Shown here: in pieces, positions 37,642 through 48,365 of the stretch | Position numbering within the stretch: position 1 is the first letter of the stretch | Layout of the letters: each line of letters starts with the position of its first letter | Assembly (NCBI RefSeq): GCF_002775205.1 | Contig: NC_036451.1 | Span: 25,105,139-25,169,138, forward strand | Direction: 5' to 3' | Origin: Xiphophorus maculatus | Taxonomy: Eukaryota; Chordata; Actinopteri; Cyprinodontiformes; Poeciliidae | Length of the DNA: 64,000 bases | Program-made: the position numbers and the translations under genes | Notes under the pieces: model-generated | Database searches by the model: none | The model's input: only the letters and a program-made list of their open reading frames with translations | What the model was told of the DNA's origin: nothing

Positions 37642-39754
37642 GTAAGACCCCGGGGCGAGCCGTTCCCAGCAAACCGTCTGTCTTTATACCGAGGGGCTAA
37701 TTTAGTCCATTTAAACGTTGTCAGAAACAAACGGAAACCAGTTAGCTGCTGACCCAAACACTCAGCTGCTCTCTGCTGCCAACTAGCGGCGAACTGGCGA
37801 AAGGATCATTTCGCTGGATCAGAAATGTTTCCCAAGTATATTTTTAATTCCTCAGGGGCGTAGCCAAGGGGTGCCCGGGGTCACTAGGCTAGATTTTACA
37901 CAACCAGTCCTGAAGCTCTTTAAAGCGTCTTTCACAAAACATTTCCATCTTCCTCTGGGCATTCATAAATCCAAAGAGGATACAGCGATGACAACACACG
38001 TCCACACAACTCTTAAAATCTACCCATCTTTTCCGCACAATAATTTCAGACAAAGTCCATGTAGACATCTTGTTTGTAGCAGAACGAAGGCTTTTAAATT
38101 TAAAACGTAAATTTCATTCTGCTTTTGGTCCAAGATGTTTTCTGAGTCTTGTTTATGTTTGTTAATCCTGCTGCTGGCTGGATTAATCATCGGCACAACA
38201 CTAGTGATGTTGTGTGGGTTCTGATCCACAAAGCTGGATGTGAGCATGTTGCATTTCAAATGCAAGAAATAAATAGGACTGAAACTATTAATACTAATAA
38301 TAATGATTATTTTTTGTAATCTTTCTGTTATTGTGACGATTAATTGGCTCAAAAAAAAGGGTCACATTCTGCTGACTTTTGTTATTTAATCCCTTTTTAT
38401 ACAATATTCAAAATACAGTAAGATATGCAAATAAATAAATAATTAAATTCCGTTTGAAAATAAAAAAAGTAAAACATTTTATTGCCTAAAATGCAACTAA
38501 GTAGCTTTCTCAGTGAAAGCTTGATCATTTGTAGCAAAAGATGCGACAGCTAAAAAAAAAATCCTTTAAACATCAACATGTGAAATATTCAGCATTTCTG
38601 TATGACTGATCATCAATAAAGTCTAGGGTCTGATCTGTTGATTATTTTAATCAGTTGGTTTAACTGATTAATAAATGGATAGCAAAAGGTGCTTAGTAGA
38701 TTTTTTTATACATACAACTTTAAAAAGTTGAAGCTAAAATTGGGCCTCTTGAACATTTTTATCTTGCGTGCAAAATGTATTTATTTTTACAAAGAGTTCG
38801 GCTTAATTACTGCTCTGAATATGTTCTTTTTTTTTAGTCCAGTTAAAAAAAAGTCATTAATTGAATTACTAAATCAGTCGACGCTTATTTAAAAAATGGA
38901 TTCATCACGATTAATCATTTCAGCATTTCAAATACTGAAACTAATATACTAATATTACATCAGGTCGAAGCTGTCCTCTAATCATGACCGACATGCGACT
39001 TTGTGTCACAAAAGTTACACAAACAGTTAAGAGTGGATTCATTTAAGATTTTTCTTTTTTTCTACTATTATACAGTGCAGAAATCTAAAATATTTTGTTA
39101 ACGGACGCGTCATATGTTCATGCGCGATATAAACATAATGGGGCCTTCTCCTCCTCCTCCAGGGATCCTGAAGAACGTGAAAGACCACATCAGAGAATGC
39201 GCCCAGTGTCAGAGCAAGCGCAGCGCGGACGACGGCTCTGGGCCCCGGCCGTTCTCAAGGCAAGGGAGGCGGAAGTTCGGGCCCCTGGAGGACGAGGACG
39301 ACGAGGAGGAGGAGGACGGAGAGGACATTTTCTTCTCGGCAGACCTGTCCTCCCAGAGACCCAAGTTAGCCAAGGGGACGACTAAACACGAAGTGGTTTA
39401 CGTACGTGGCCGCGGCTGTGTGTGTCAGAAACGCGAGTCTGTGGCGCTTCCAGCCGCTTTTCAGCAGTTTGCTCTGCAATCGTTTTTGTTTTCAGGTGAA
39501 CAGCAAAGGAGAGGTGAACCAGTTCCTGCCCAAACACAGCCAGACCATGCTGGACAAACTGAACCAGCAGCGCATCAGCAACCAGTTCTGTGACATCACG
39601 CTGCTGATCGAAGGGGAGGAGCACCGCGCCCACAAGGCCGTGCTGGCCGCCTGCAGCGAGTACTTCAACGAGCTCTTCTTCGAGAAGGGCGCCGTGACGA
39701 CGCACGAGGCCGTGGTGGACCTCTCTGGTGAGCGCTCTGCTGCTCTCGCCCACG

Positions 39755-39808
<54 letters not shown>

Positions 39809-42800
39809 AGTAGTGGGATGGGATTTCAGTGTTTTCCTGTTCTTAGTAGAACAGCCCGAAAAGTATGTGATGAAACACATACTTTATCCCTTTTTCTGAA
39901 TGTTGTTTCCATCCTTCATTTTTTCATCTCTTCCTGTCTTTCCTTTCTTTCTCCTTATTTCACATTCCCTCCCTCCCTCCCTCCCTCCCTCCCTCCCTCC
40001 CTCCCTCCCTCCCTCCCTCCCTCCCTCCCTCCCTCCCTCCCTCCCTCCCTCCCTCCCTCCCTCCCTCCCTCCCTCCCTCCCTCCCTCCCTCCCTCCCTCC
40101 CTCCCTGTTTTTCCTTCCATGCTGCTTTTTTCAAGTGTTTGTCGTTCCATTCTTCCTTTTTTCCACTTATTCTTCTTTCCTTCCTTTTTTTCCACACATG
40201 TCCTTCCTTCATTTCTTCCTTTGTTGCCTCACCCACTTTAGAAACTTCCACCCTAAATTTATGGTTCATCCTTTTAACTCTGGTAAGTTTCTGTGGAAAT
40301 GTCTGCAAAGCAATTAAACTCCCTCTCCCTCTCTCTCATTCTCACACTTTCTTTCTTTCTCTCTTTCACTCTATCTCTCTCTCTCTACAGGTTTCGCTAA
40401 GTCCAGCTTCCTCCCGCTGCTGGACTTTGCATACACCTCTGTGCTGACCTTTAACTTCTGCGTGATGGCCGACATCGCCAACCTCGCCCGGCACCTGCTG
40501 ATGACGGAGGTGCTGCAGATATGCGAGTCGGTGCACAAGCAGGTGGAGGAGCAGAAGCTGACGGTGTACCAGAAAGGAGACGTGCACACGGTGGTGGCGG
40601 GCGCCCTGGCCACCGACGACGCCAAGGTGGAGCCGGACGCCTACATGGTGACCATAGAGGACGACGGCAGCACCGTGGTAACACACGGCGCCTGCATCCA
40701 GCAGCCGGTGACGGTCCTGACCCACGCGGTGGCGGGAGACGGCGTAGAGGCCGGGCAGAGCGAGACCGTGGCGCTGATCGCTCACGGCGGGGAAGGGGAG
40801 CACGGCGACACCCTCACGCTCATATCGGGATGCGGCGAAGGACTGGAAGGTGAGACCATGACAGTGGTGACGCACAGCGGCCAGGCAGGCGCCAGCGAGT
40901 CGCTCGCCGTGGTGTCGGCCTGCCTGGCCATGGAGCAGCCGCAGGTGGTCGACGCCGGCGCCTTCGTCCTAGACGTGGACGCCGACAGACACGCTCCCTC
41001 AGAGGAAGTGGTGCTGGAGTCAGAGGCGGCCGCTCCGACCGAGGCTCAGAAAGAAGAGACACTTCCTGTCCCTCAGAAACGCAAGCGGGGCCGTCCACCC
41101 AAGGTGAAGCGGGAGGTGGAGGTGGAGGGGTGGATACCGCCGGAGGAGGATCCCGCAGAGGAAGAGCACGGCGACAAGCAGGAGGCGACCCCGGACGACC
41201 TCAGCGGCAGACGACTGCGGCAGCGCTACATGGCCGAGGGCGGCTACGCCCGGCTACACATGGGCCTGGAGGAGGAAGAGGAGGTCAAGAGTGTAACTCC
41301 GCCCCCTGCCACGCCCCCAAAGGTACAGCTGATGGTTTAGTCCAAGTTGTTTGACGGCCTGGGTGATATGGACTTAAAACTTTGTCTTAATATTTTGTGG
41401 TACCATTATGATAACGATAAGTGATAATAAAAACTACTAATTATTTCTTTTCTAGCTCACTGTACGTCTGTAGCAACCATTACCTCACTAACACAAAAAC
41501 ATCCCCATTAATAAAGTTCCTTGGGACGCCTGGCACATGAAAGAAAATTGTGATTATTTTCACAAAACTGCACCCAGTGACTGTTTTCCATTTTGAAAAA
41601 ACGTCACGTCACAGGTGGGTCCGAGGAAGAGAGGGAGACCACCAAAGAGGCCGGTGGAGCCTGAGTTTGAGGGCGAGCCGGAAGCCGTCGTGGAGGAGAG
41701 CGCCGCGGAGAGCGTGACGGGCGGAGAGCTGCGACCTGACGAGGTGGCAGCGAAGGCGGTGGAACCAGAGGCGGAGGCCAAGCAGCAAGACGGCGCGCCG
41801 CAGAACGCCGGGAGCGAAGAGCACACCTGCTCCGAGTGCGGCATGTCCTTCCAGAGGCGCTACTCTCTCATCATGCACACGCTGAAACACGAGAAGGCCC
41901 GCGCTTACAAGTGCAGCGTGAGTGTTGATGAGAACAGATCCATCTCAGTAGATCAGAGATTGTTGATCACAAACAGAGGGACTTATTTCTGTTTATTTTA
42001 GATGATTATGTCTTTCAGATAATAAGTCTAAATGAACAGAGCCCAGGTTGCTCTGTTTGTTTGCATGGTTGGTCCTGCTGTCCCTCAATAAATCAAAGAG
42101 TCAGCAGACAGTCAGCCAACACAGGGATTTGGGCTGAAACCATTAATAGGATTAACTGTGATGAATCAGTTATGGAGATAATTGGAGTTTGTAGACTCAA
42201 AAAAGTCAATTTGCTTAAAAACACAACACACTGTTTCTTTTTTTGTACAAAATGGTACAAAAAATAATGTACAATTTTATTTAAGATAAAAAAAAAACAA
42301 CCTTTTCCTCGTCTGTAAACATGTTCTATTCAAAACTCCTTATTTTGTAGCTGCAGATTCATTCTTGCTACAAATTAGGACTGTTGTAAAAGAATATTTT
42401 AGAAATCGAGTACGCTATAGATTATTTTTACAGTTAATTGAGTAATCAGATCTCTCTCTCTCTCTCCTCTTCCTACTGTTCGCTCTGAAACGGCAGAGAA
42501 GCTGTCACACTCCAAGCATCGCGGCAGACAATTTAACGATGCTTATTTGCATTGTTAAATGCAACATTTCATGTCATGCTGCTAGCACTTAGCAACAACT
42601 CATAGACGGAAGTGAGAGCGCTGCCCGCCACAATTAACGACCCGGCCGGAACACGGTGCGCTATGTCATAAAACATACGGTAGTTTAATGAAGCTTCCAG
42701 ATACATTTTCCTCCAGGAATTTTCATAATCGCGGGACTCGAATCATTGGAGGAATCGTTTCAGCCCTACTACAAGTTGTCAAGCAGTCGCTAATGCTATT

Positions 42801-45800
42801 GCATTTTAGGCAGTAAAAGGAATTGGATTATTTATTTGTACCTTTACGCGTTTTTATTAAATGAAAAATCTGCAGATATTTTTTTATCCTATTAATCAAT
42901 TAATTGTCAGAATAATCGATTACTGTGGTTTAATGATTGTATTATTACTACTTTTTTCTTAATGGGTAATTTTTGTATATTTGCATTTTTTTCCATCTAA
43001 ATTTGATCAGAGTTTTAGTAAAATAATCATCAAAGCAGAACCTGGTCCTCCCAGCTTACTTCAGAATCCTTGTCCCAATTTCTGTTTTCCTTTCACTTAA
43101 CTTTCCGACAACATATTTGGATACAGAGGTCTGAAAAAAAAAAAATCTGGATTTTTATTTATTGTGCTTCTCAATACAGCTTTTTGTTTTTTACATTTTC
43201 TTGTATTTCTATAAGATCTTGTGGTTTTTTTTTTTTTTTTTTGTCGTTCTCCAGCTCTGCAGTAAGGAGTTCCAGTACGCCGCCTCGCTCCAGGCTCACC
43301 TGGCCCGACACAAGCAGCAGAGAAGCCAGCGGGCGTCGTCCGTCCCCAAGGCCCTGGCGGAGCTGGGCCCCGCGGAGCGAGCAGAGAGCGAGCTGGACGA
43401 CAAGGTGGCGGCGGCGGCGGCGTACACCCGCCGGGAGTTTGTGTGCGACATCTGCGGGAAGACGCTGCCGAAGCTGTACTCGCTGCGGATCCACATGCTG
43501 ACCCACACGGGCGTGCGGCCGCACACCTGCAAGGTGTGCGGCAAGACGTTCGCCCACAAGCACAGCCTGAAGATGCACCGCGTGCTGCACGACGTCACCA
43601 AGCAGTTCCAGTGCGAGTACTGCAAGAAGACGTTCGTCAGCAAGAGGAGCATGGAGGAGCACACCAGCCTGCACACAGGTCACACACACACACACACACA
43701 CACACAGTGTGGTTGTTAAAAAACTCTCTCCTCTGGGTGGGTTTAATCTGTGCTGGTCGCTCACACCTCACCACTGGATTGGTTTGAGTCATCAGTGTCA
43801 CCCAAGGAACACTGCGGTGTATTTAGGAAGTATTAGGAAGTATTAGGAAGTATTACCCACAACCCGGATCAGATCACCATCATTTCTACATTCCTCACGA
43901 AACTAAACTAAAAGAAACAAATTGAGCCTCAACGTCTTCCTCTGGTTTATTCCTCTTCTTTTGAAATCCTTTAATCTCAGTTCAGTTGTGTAAAACACCT
44001 GGATGGGCCTAGCCCCAAGTTTCTGACATTCCACAACTAAAACCTCACTCAGCTCCTTCAGACTAGCCAGCAGCAATTAGCAAACACCTGGTGGACCTGC
44101 ACGTCAGCTGAGCTCATTATAGGAGCTGAATGTTTTTACCGCAATAATTATTGAAACAATTTACCATCAGGTTTCCACAAGCCTGAACTAATGATGCTTT
44201 CAGCTTAACCTTTTATCTTCCTCTACTTCACTTGGCTTGGTTTTTCAAAATAAAGTACATTTTAACATATATTTAAAACCCTATAGGTTCACTCTGAAGG
44301 TGCTGTGCCTCTTTTATTTCACCGTGTCGGTGCGTCGCCATCACAGAGGAAACCATGAAAAGCTCAGCTCAAATTTCCCATTTTTAAAAGCCTCTCCTCT
44401 CCTCTCCTCTCCTTTCCTCTCCTTTACTCTATTCTATTAAATCCACAGGTGAGTCAAAGTACCTGTGCAACACCTGCGGTGCCACCTTCCACCGAGCCTC
44501 GGCTCTGAGCAAGCACTTGAAGAAGCACCAGCCCAGACCAGAAGTGCGTCCGTTCTCTTGTTCTCAGTGAGTGACCCGGCTGCCGTTGGCCCCTGTGACC
44601 CAAACACAGACGAGACAAAAACCATCCACTGACTCCCTCTCACTCTCCCCCTCCCTCCGCCCGCAGCTGTGAGAAGAGTTTCTACGAAGCGAAGGATCTC
44701 CAGCAGCACATGAACAAGCACATGGGCCTGAAACCCTTCCAGTGCCAGGTGTGTGGGAAGTGCTACAGCTGGAAGAAGGACTGGTACTCGCACGTCAAGT
44801 CCCACAGCGTGTCGGAGCCCTTCAAGTGAGGAAACACACACCGATTCCTCCTGATGGCCACACTGCCTGGCAGGAGCATTTTCAATGTTTTATTTAACAG
44901 AATTAACAAAATAGAAGGAAAATGATGCAAAACCCTTCACAGAAAGTTTAGCTTTGCCTTTTTTACTTTCATAGCCCAAAACCCGCCTCACTCCTTGCTC
45001 AGTCTTCACAGAGTTAAAGGCATTTCTACTAGGCGTTTAAGGAAATCTGTGATTTATTGGCACCGATCGGTAAGTTTGGGATACGCCGATCTTATCTACC
45101 TCAGTAAAGGCGTAAAAGTCAAGTCAGTCGTCTCCTGCTCTGCAGTGAGAGGCTTGACTCTTAGCTCCGCCCACCAGGTCATGTCTGAGCGTTTGCAGTT
45201 AACAAGAGTCGCCCCACTGTTGCCAACTCAGCGGCTCAGCGGTCAGTTCACCGCTGGTTCAGTTTACAGTAACAGAAATCCGCCTGAAATCCTTCGAAAT
45301 GTTTAGATTTCACTTTGGCGTTTGGAAAGTGTTTGATATTCAAAATGCGTAGTTTTGTAGTTAAGAGCAATCTAACGCTTGAAAGAGTTATTAACAGTTA
45401 AAGCAGATAGTTTCAGACACAAAAGTTACAACAAATACCCTTCTACCCTAACTTTAAAAAAATGTTCTTGCCAAGTCTTCCTGGCATTTAATGAATTTAA
45501 ATAATTTTGATACTTCTAATTGACCTAAAAATAAGAGACGTGTGAGAATTTAACTCCAGACGCGAGAAAAAAAATGTCATGAATATTTAACTCTGAGCTA
45601 ATAGTATTAATATTGATAATTGAAATAAAGGTTATTTTATATTTTAAATATTAGTTATTGAAATTGGGGATTTATTTTGTTAAATAGATGTATTTCAGGT
45701 TTGCGAGAGAGAATGTAAAAAAACCACCATTAGACACTATTAATAAACATTAATAAATGACCCATATCGTAGTGAATTGATCTTTAGTTCATTTATTTTC

Positions 45801-46629
45801 ATCTCCTAACGTCAAATACCTCGTAGAGCCACCAGAGGGAGCCATTTCTAACTCCTGACATGCAGCGCAGTGAAAAACTGCATTTTGGCTCATTTCAGCC
45901 CAAAACATAATTTCCTTCAATGTATAAAAACACTGATGTTGCCGTTTTACTCTTGTAATTGTTTATTTGTTTCTGTTATTTTTAGGATAATCTAATCTGC
46001 AGTCAGTAGAAGGTTTTATCATGATGGGATCTAATTCTCTCTAGATGCCGTTTTCAGGCAAAGCGTTCGACTTGTTCCTCTGATTTCAGGGTAAACAAAG
46101 TGATTCGGTTCGATTTGGTGCAACAAGGAAAAGCAAAGCGGCCGAGCGAACAGCTCTCATCTCACTGGTGTGTTTTTATTGAGCCCGACTTGCAGCTTCC
46201 TGAAACAACGAGGCTGAGAGCAACAGTGGGAAAAACCCCATCATTAACTCAGCAATAAGATACTGAAGGTTACCTTTGAAATATGTTTCTCTTCTAACAT
46301 AAAGAACCAGTAAATGACAGGAAGAGTTAAAAACTATTAACTCATTATTTTCATCATCTTTAAATGTTTGATTGTGCAGCAGCCGTGCGCTACAACCATC
46401 ACTTGCCAACAAGCAGCTGATTGCGAGGCATCAATGGAATCACTTCATCTTGCCGTTATCTGCTGTTAAAACAGAAATGATTTTGTTTTCCAAGTCTGGA
46501 AAATTGGAGCCAATGAAAAGAAACGTACAAGGATGAAAACTTTGTTAGGGGGATATGGCTGAAAGAATAAGGTATCAGATTCTTTTTTTTTTTTAAATCA
46601 AATCCAAATTATACAACAACGTTTTAGAG

Positions 46630-46661
<32 letters not shown>

Positions 46662-48021
46662 CAATATATATATGTATAGAAAATTTCTGTATAAAAATTT
46701 TCTGTTTAAAAATTTCCAACATTTTAAACTCAGAAATTTCCAAGATTTCTGAGATTTAAACCTGCTTAGCTTGCTGACATCACTCTGAACTATGGAAACC
46801 CTAAGGTCTCAGGTGGGAAAAAAAGTCAAAATTGATCAAAAATGAAGTTTTCAGAAACATTAATCAATTGAATCAATTTCTCGCCTAGCCATACTTTCAG
46901 TCCAAGTACGCTGAAATGTTGTTTTAGTCTCAAACGTTTAGTTCATACTCCCAGCCTGTTCCACTCTCACACCAACACATAGTGTCTCCACCTTTAGAAC
47001 GGTCCAGTCAAAGTCTAGACCTAACCTCGGCAGTAATGTGGGGGCGCTCTCTGTCCGAGCCTACCAAGCACAGAGGCCGTGTTCTGAGAAGTCTGCAGGT
47101 CTCTGCTGATTGGCCTGCTGCAGTGATCGTGTCCGGGTCCTCAGGTGTAACGTGTGCGGGAAGGAGTTCTTCGAGAAGGCCCTGTTCAGGAGACACGTGA
47201 AGAAAGCCACGCACGGCAAGAAGGGCCGGGTGAAGCAGAACCTGGAGCGGGAGTGTCAGCAGTGTGGCAGGAAGTTCACTCAGCTCAGAGAGTACCGGCG
47301 CCACATCAACAACCACCAGGGTGAGCCGGCACAAACATGTTTCAGAGGACTTTTGGTCTGCTTTCTTTAGGAGCTTATTTCAAGATATTTGCAGTCCAAA
47401 CTGGATCGAAATAATTTTCTGTTTTTGCAGTGGGACGTTAAGTGTTCTATATTCTTACTCTTTATTTGTTTAATTTTTCTAGGAGTGAAGCCGTTTGAAT
47501 GTCTGACCTGCGGCGTGGCCTGGGCCGACGCCCGCTCTCTCAAACGCCACGTCCGGACTCACACGGGCGAGCGGCCGTACGTGTGCCCGATGTGCCAGGA
47601 GGCGCACATCGACGCGCGCACGCTGCGCAAGCACATGGCCAAGTACCACGTGGACAGCCTTCCGGGGAAGATCATGCTGGAGAAGGACACCCTGCAGTTC
47701 CACAACCAGGGCACCCAGGTGGAGCACGCCGTCAGCATCCTGGCCTCCGACCTGCCGCCCGAGCTCAGGCCCGCCCACCCGACCGCCGCCGAGGAGCTGG
47801 AGACGGTGCTGATCACCGAGGAGACGGTGGAGGCCGTGGAGGCGGTGCAGGCCGCGCAGGCCGCCAACGAAGGCTCGATGGCGACGCTGTCGGATCAGGG
47901 CATCATGCAGGTGGTGAACTACGTCCTGGCCCAGCAGGCCATGTCCGGGGTCAAGGAGGAGGCGTCAGAGGAGATTCACACCATGGAGGTGGAGGTGGCT
48001 CACGTAGCGGAGGTGGAGTAA
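37332..48021 (+). CDS. zbtb11: Zinc finger and BTB domain-containing protein 11 (10 exons, complete)
   Basis: Nuclear BTB/C2H2 transcription factor, 1143 aa (1053 in human). Coding exons: 37332-37641, 39163-39401, 39496-39727, 40391-41322, 41615-41917, 43255-43678, 44449-44566, 44667-44825, 47145-47320, 47483-48021; every join keeps frame and uses GT-AG. Order of parts: a conserved N-terminus (MSCEESYLAILRYL); an HHCC integrase-like zinc module (H79-x6-H86, C116-x2-C119); an acidic stretch (about 140-160); a BTB domain (about 200-305, FCDITLLIEGEEHRAHKAVL); a long acidic linker; two AT-hook-like KRGRPPK motifs (about 490-498 and 575-582); twelve C2H2 fingers; and a conserved C-terminus (SDQGIMQVVNYVLAQQAM). 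Finger count and the HHCC-BTB order identify ZBTB11. The linker is longer and more diverged than in mammals. It converges on tp63 downstream. Confidence 0.97.
37642..39162 (+). other. zbtb11 intron 1
   Basis: 1.5 kb, AT-rich; no named repeat or extra exon seen. Acceptor CTCCTCCTCCAG. Confidence 0.8.
39163..39401 (+). CDS. zbtb11: zbtb11 exon 2: Cys pair of the HHCC module and acidic stretch
   Basis: Starts ILKNVKDHIRECAQCQ, supplying C116 and C119, then the run EDEDDEEEEDGED and a basic end before KHEVVYV. Donor GTACGT. Confidence 0.95.
39496..39727 (+). CDS. zbtb11: zbtb11 exon 3: BTB domain, first part
   Basis: Encodes LDKLNQQRISNQFCDITLL, EEHRAHKAVLAACSEYF and GAVTTHEAVVDLS, the dimerisation half of the BTB fold. 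Confidence 0.96.
39757..39806 (+). repeat. (CA)n microsatellite, zbtb11 intron 3
   Basis: About 25 perfect AC units, 30 bp from the exon 3 donor. Confidence 0.98.
39966..40106 (+). repeat. (CCCT)n microsatellite, zbtb11 intron 3
   Basis: About 35 uninterrupted CCCT units (141 bp); the RNA-sense strand is all pyrimidine. It generates the spurious SLPP-repeat and GGRE-repeat reading frames on the two strands. Confidence 0.98.
40322..40389 (+). repeat. CT-rich tract at the exon 4 acceptor
   Basis: Almost pure pyrimidine up to the CTACAG acceptor; serves as an extended polypyrimidine tract. Confidence 0.85.
40391..41322 (+). CDS. zbtb11: zbtb11 exon 4: BTB end, acidic linker, first AT-hook
   Basis: 932 nt. 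Starts GFAKSSFLPLLDFAYTSVLTF (end of BTB). The linker has repeats of the form GETxTVVTH/GDTLTLIS, an Ala/Glu-rich part, the KRKRGRPPKVKRE AT-hook-like motif (nt 41077-41115) and LRQRYMAEGGYARLHMGLE, which is conserved with mammals. GC-rich third positions. Confidence 0.95.
41615..41917 (+). CDS. zbtb11: zbtb11 exon 5: second AT-hook and zinc finger 1
   Basis: Starts VGPRKRGRPPKRPVEPEF, a second AT-hook-like motif (nt 41624-41647), then an acidic region and zinc finger 1 (HTCSECGMSFQRRYSLIMH), plus the first Cys of finger 2. Phase 0 on both sides. Confidence 0.94.
42376..42768 (-). mobile_element. hAT MITE in zbtb11 intron 5 (same family as 22250-23227, inverted)
   Basis: 393 bp. Ends TAGGACTGTTGTAAAAGAAT and GAATCGTTTCAGCCCTA match the larger element in reverse complement. 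Flanks CTACAAAT (42368-42375) and CTACAAGT (42769-42776) are an 8-bp target duplication with one mismatch. Shared interior: CCGGAACACGGTGCG and GAAGCTTCCAGATACATTTTCC. Confidence 0.9.
43255..43678 (+). CDS. zbtb11: zbtb11 exon 6: zinc fingers 2-5
   Basis: Finger 2 (LCSKEFQYAASLQAHLARH), an Ala/Arg linker, finger 3 (FVCDICGKTLPKLYSLRIH), finger 4 (HTCKVCGKTFAHKHSLKMH) and finger 5 (FQCEYCKKTFVSKRSMEEH). Preceded by an 18-base T run. Confidence 0.97.
43681..43706 (+). repeat. (CA)n microsatellite, zbtb11 intron 6
   Basis: 13 CA units starting two bases after the donor GT. Confidence 0.97.
44391..44425 (+). repeat. (CTCCT)n repeat, zbtb11 intron 6
   Basis: Pentanucleotide pyrimidine repeat shortly before the exon 7 acceptor. 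Confidence 0.9.
44449..44566 (+). CDS. zbtb11: zbtb11 exon 7: zinc finger 6
   Basis: GESKYLCNTCGATFHRASALSKHLKKH, then HQPRPEVRPFSCS leading into finger 7. Donor GTGAGT lies inside the CAG-TGA stretch. Confidence 0.95.
44667..44825 (+). CDS. zbtb11: zbtb11 exon 8: zinc fingers 7 and 8
   Basis: CEKSFYEAKDLQQHMNKH completes finger 7. Finger 8 is FQCQVCGKCYSWKKDWYSH, followed by VKSHSVSEPF. Confidence 0.96.
44826..47144 (+). other. zbtb11 intron 8
   Basis: 2.3 kb. Contains a TA-rich palindromic microsatellite (46635-46678) and a CTCF-like CCACCAGAGGGAGCC at 45829-45843. GGTCCAGTCAAAGTCTAGACCTAACC at 47001 looks like the WPSQSPDLNP part of another Tc1-like relic. No extra exon seen. Confidence 0.6.
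46635..46678. repeat. (TA)n palindromic tract
   Basis: Alternating TA run followed by ACAATATATATATGTATA; self-complementary. Confidence 0.95.
47145..47320 (+). CDS. zbtb11: zbtb11 exon 9: zinc fingers 9 and 10
   Basis: CNVCGKEFFEKALFRRHVKKATH (finger 9), then CQQCGRKFTQLREYRRHINNH (finger 10). Confidence 0.96.
47483..48021 (+). CDS. zbtb11: zbtb11 exon 10: zinc fingers 11-12 and C-terminus
   Basis: FECLTCGVAWADARSLKRH and YVCPMCQEAHIDARTLRKH, then KIMLEKDTLQFHNQGTQVEH, the acidic ELETVLITEETVEAVEAV and SDQGIMQVVNYVLAQQ. Stop TAA at 48019. Confidence 0.97.
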
Positions 48022-48256
48022 CGCTTCACCGAGCCAGGCTCTGGACTCGACTACAAACTTGAGCAGGTGTTTGTTCAGTTTGTATGACGTGTAAAAAAAC
48101 CAATGAGATTCTGTTTAAAACAGATGCCTATTTTTCTGTGACTGTACATTAATGTAAAGTAATCTGTGTGTGCGACTGTGTGTTTTCTGTAAATGGCCTA
48201 ACTCAAGCAAAACATGATCAGACAGCATAACCTGTATGAATCAGATTCTCAGGATA

Positions 48257-48262
48257 AATAAA
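48257..48262 (+). terminator. zbtb11: zbtb11 poly(A) signal
   Basis: AATAAA, 236 nt after the stop, followed by T-rich sequence (48276-48294) that suits cleavage. Confidence 0.65.
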
Positions 48263-48359
48263 AGTAGAAAAAAAAGTTTTTTTGTTTCGTTTTTAAATCC
48301 GAACCTTCAGCTGTGAAAGATTAAAGTCAGGGTGCCTACAATGACAAGATATTATGAAC

Positions 48360-48365
48360 TTTATT
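48360..48365 (-). terminator. tp63: tp63 candidate poly(A) signal
   Basis: AATAAA on the - strand (TTTATT on +), about 790 nt after the tp63 stop. Conversion to a transcript end is inferred from position. Confidence 0.5.

Noticed and set aside
39728..40447. Long open frame with SLPP repeats (and GGRE repeats on the other strand)
   Set aside because: It is the translation of the (CCCT)n and (CA)n microsatellites in zbtb11 intron 3; the exons on both sides join in frame without it.
40366..40875. 169-aa open frame on the - strand
   Set aside because: It lies antisense to zbtb11 exon 4, whose GC-rich third positions remove stops on the opposite strand.
43171..43764. 197-aa - strand frame
   Set aside because: Antisense shadow of zinc fingers 2-5 plus a CA repeat.
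46982..47060. Additional zbtb11 exon or a clear Tc1 copy
   Set aside because: No splice sites keep frame, and only about 30 bp resemble the Tc1 WPSQSPDLNP segment, so it is only mentioned under intron 8.
47499..48062. 187-aa + strand frame rich in Gly/Arg/Ala
   Set aside because: Alternative frame of zbtb11 exon 10; the real frame carries zinc fingers 11-12.
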